This document shows positions 63,059 through 64,000 of a stretch of DNA of 64,000 nt, piece by piece. The position numbers and the translations under genes were made by a program. The DNA comes from an uncultured Desulfovibrio sp. (GTDB lineage: Bacteria > Desulfobacterota > Desulfovibrionia > Desulfovibrionales > Desulfovibrionaceae), in assembly GCF_944324505.1 (NCBI RefSeq), contig NZ_CALUWO010000008.1:1-64000 (forward strand). The letters are read 5' to 3'. The number at the start of each line of letters is the position of its first letter. Position 1 is the stretch's first letter. The notes under the pieces are model-generated. The model was not told the DNA's origin. It was given only the letters and a program-made list of their open reading frames with translations, and did not search any database.

Positions 63059-64000
63059 CTAGTCCACGTCCACGCACTGCCAGGGCAGGCCGTAGACATT
63101 GAGATCGGCCATGAAGGGATCGGGATCGAACTGTTCCATGTTCCAGACGCCGGGCTTGCGCCACGTGCCGGTGGCGATCATCTTGGCGCCGATCATGGCG
63201 GGCACGCCGGTGGTATAGGAAATGGCCTGCGAGCCCACCTCCCGGTAGCATTCCTCATGATCGCAGATATTGTAGATGTAGACGGTCTTTTCCTTGCCGT
63301 CCTTGATGCCGCGCATGACATCGCCGATGCAGGTCTTGCCCCTGGTCAGCGGACCGAGGGAGGCCGGGTCGGGCAGCAGTTTGCTCAGGAACTGGATGGG
63401 CACAATGTCCACGCCGTTGTAGTTCACGGGATCGATGCGGGTCATGCCCACATTGCCCAGCACCTTGAGGTGGTTCAGGTAATTCTCGGAAAAGGTCATC
63501 CAGAAACGGGCGCGCTTGATGCCCTTGAGGTTCTGCACCAGCGATTCCAGCTCCTCATGATACATGAGGAAGCACTTCTTGGGCCCGATATTGTCCGGGA
63601 AGTCATAGGTCATGCTCCAGGACAGGGGGTCGGTTTCCACCCATTCGCCGCGCTCCCAGTAACGACCGCGGGCGGTCACTTCGCGGATATTGATTTCCGG
63701 GTTGAAATTGGTGGCAAAGGGCTGGCCGTGATCGCCGGCATTGCAGTCGATGATGTCCAGCACGTGCACTTCGTCCAGCTTGTGCTTCATGACCCAGGCC
63801 GCAAAGACATTGGTCACGCCGGGGTCAAAGCCGGACCCCAGCAGGGCCGTCAGCCCTGCCTCGCGGAAACGGTCCTGATAGGCCCACTGCCACTTGTATT
63901 CAAACTTGGCCGTGTCCAGCGGCTCGTAGTTGGCCGTATCCATGTAGTGCACGCCGCATTCCAGGCAGGCATCCATGATGTGCAGGTCCTGATACGGCAG
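63059..64000 (-). CDS. Carboxynorspermidine dehydrogenase (saccharopine-dehydrogenase-like), 5' end outside the window
   Basis: At least 313 C-terminal residues are in the window. The frame stays open to the right edge (LPYQDLHIMDACLECG). The enzyme uses NADPH to join aspartate semialdehyde with a diamine, feeding NspC. GFDPGVTNVFAAWVMKH and ECGVHYMDTANYEP are typical of bacterial carboxy(nor)spermidine dehydrogenases. It lies upstream of nspC on the same strand. The start and the N-terminal NADP site are beyond the window. Confidence 0.9.
   Translation of the reverse strand: MPYQDLHIMDACLECGVHYMDTANYEPLDTAKFEYKWQWAYQDRFREAGLTALLGSGFDPGVTNVFAAWVMKHKLDEVHVLDIIDCNAGDHGQPFATNFNPEINIREVTARGRYWERGEWVETDPLSWSMTYDFPDNIGPKKCFLMYHEELESLVQNLKGIKRARFWMTFSENYLNHLKVLGNVGMTRIDPVNYNGVDIVPIQFLSKLLPDPASLGPLTRGKTCIGDVMRGIKDGKEKTVYIYNICDHEECYREVGSQAISYTTGVPAMIGAKMIATGTWRKPGVWNMEQFDPDPFMADLNVYGLPWQCVDVD

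Overview
The window comes from a GC-rich sulfate-reducing deltaproteobacterium (Desulfobacterota), most likely a Desulfovibrio-type member of the Desulfovibrionaceae. The strongest evidence is a complete dsrMKJOP operon, the membrane complex tied to dissimilatory sulfite reduction. It is supported by a SulP sulfate-type transporter, a TauE/SafE-type exporter, SelB and a cytochrome bd oxidase. The species cannot be fixed from sequence reading alone. No rRNA, tRNA, CRISPR array, transposase, integrase or phage gene was seen.

Layout. 0.1-7 kb: lytic transglycosylase, SpoU-type RNA methylase, the era-yggS pair, a small lipoprotein, a TauE-family exporter and a VKOR-like thiol oxidoreductase. 7-12.6 kb: an RsbRD-type protein followed by dsrM-K-J-O-P, closed by a strong terminator. 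12.7-15.3 kb: an HD-domain protein with a decayed nucleotidyltransferase head, then rlmN. 15.4-30.4 kb: an accessory biosynthesis block. Its minus-strand arm is a PKS-like megaprotein, a TolC-like lipoprotein, a HlyD-like adaptor and a polysaccharide flippase. Its divergent plus-strand arm is an alpha-oxoamine synthase, a glycosyltransferase, a polysaccharide deacetylase, a second glycosyltransferase and an asparagine-synthase-like amidotransferase. 30.4-38.8 kb: htpX, a lipoprotein, an AEC transporter, htpG, cydAB and an OmpH/Skp-like lipoprotein. 39-46.8 kb: SulP, Dus, ispH, selB and a CoA-disulfide-reductase/rhodanese fusion. 47-55 kb: argJ, the str operon (rpsL-rpsG-fusA), a repeat-bearing autotransporter and a periplasmic protein. 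55-64 kb: valS, a biotin-ligase-N-domain protein, an AT-rich regulatory region with a sigma-54-like promoter, amtB-glnK, and the carboxynorspermidine polyamine pair (the dehydrogenase runs off the right edge).

How the parts fit. DsrMKJOP links the quinone pool to sulfite reduction in the cytoplasm, and SulP is a candidate for bringing in the oxyanion. Cytochrome bd gives oxygen tolerance. The 15-30 kb block combines acyl-chain chemistry (AT-ACP-DH), a PLP enzyme that joins an acyl thioester to an amino acid, two paralogous glycosyltransferases, a deacetylase, an amidotransferase, a flippase and envelope export parts. I infer an undescribed glycosylated amino-lipid or acylated surface glycan. 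This is the most interesting part of the window. The product is not known to me, and the lack of an obvious ketosynthase or inner-membrane export pump is part of the puzzle.
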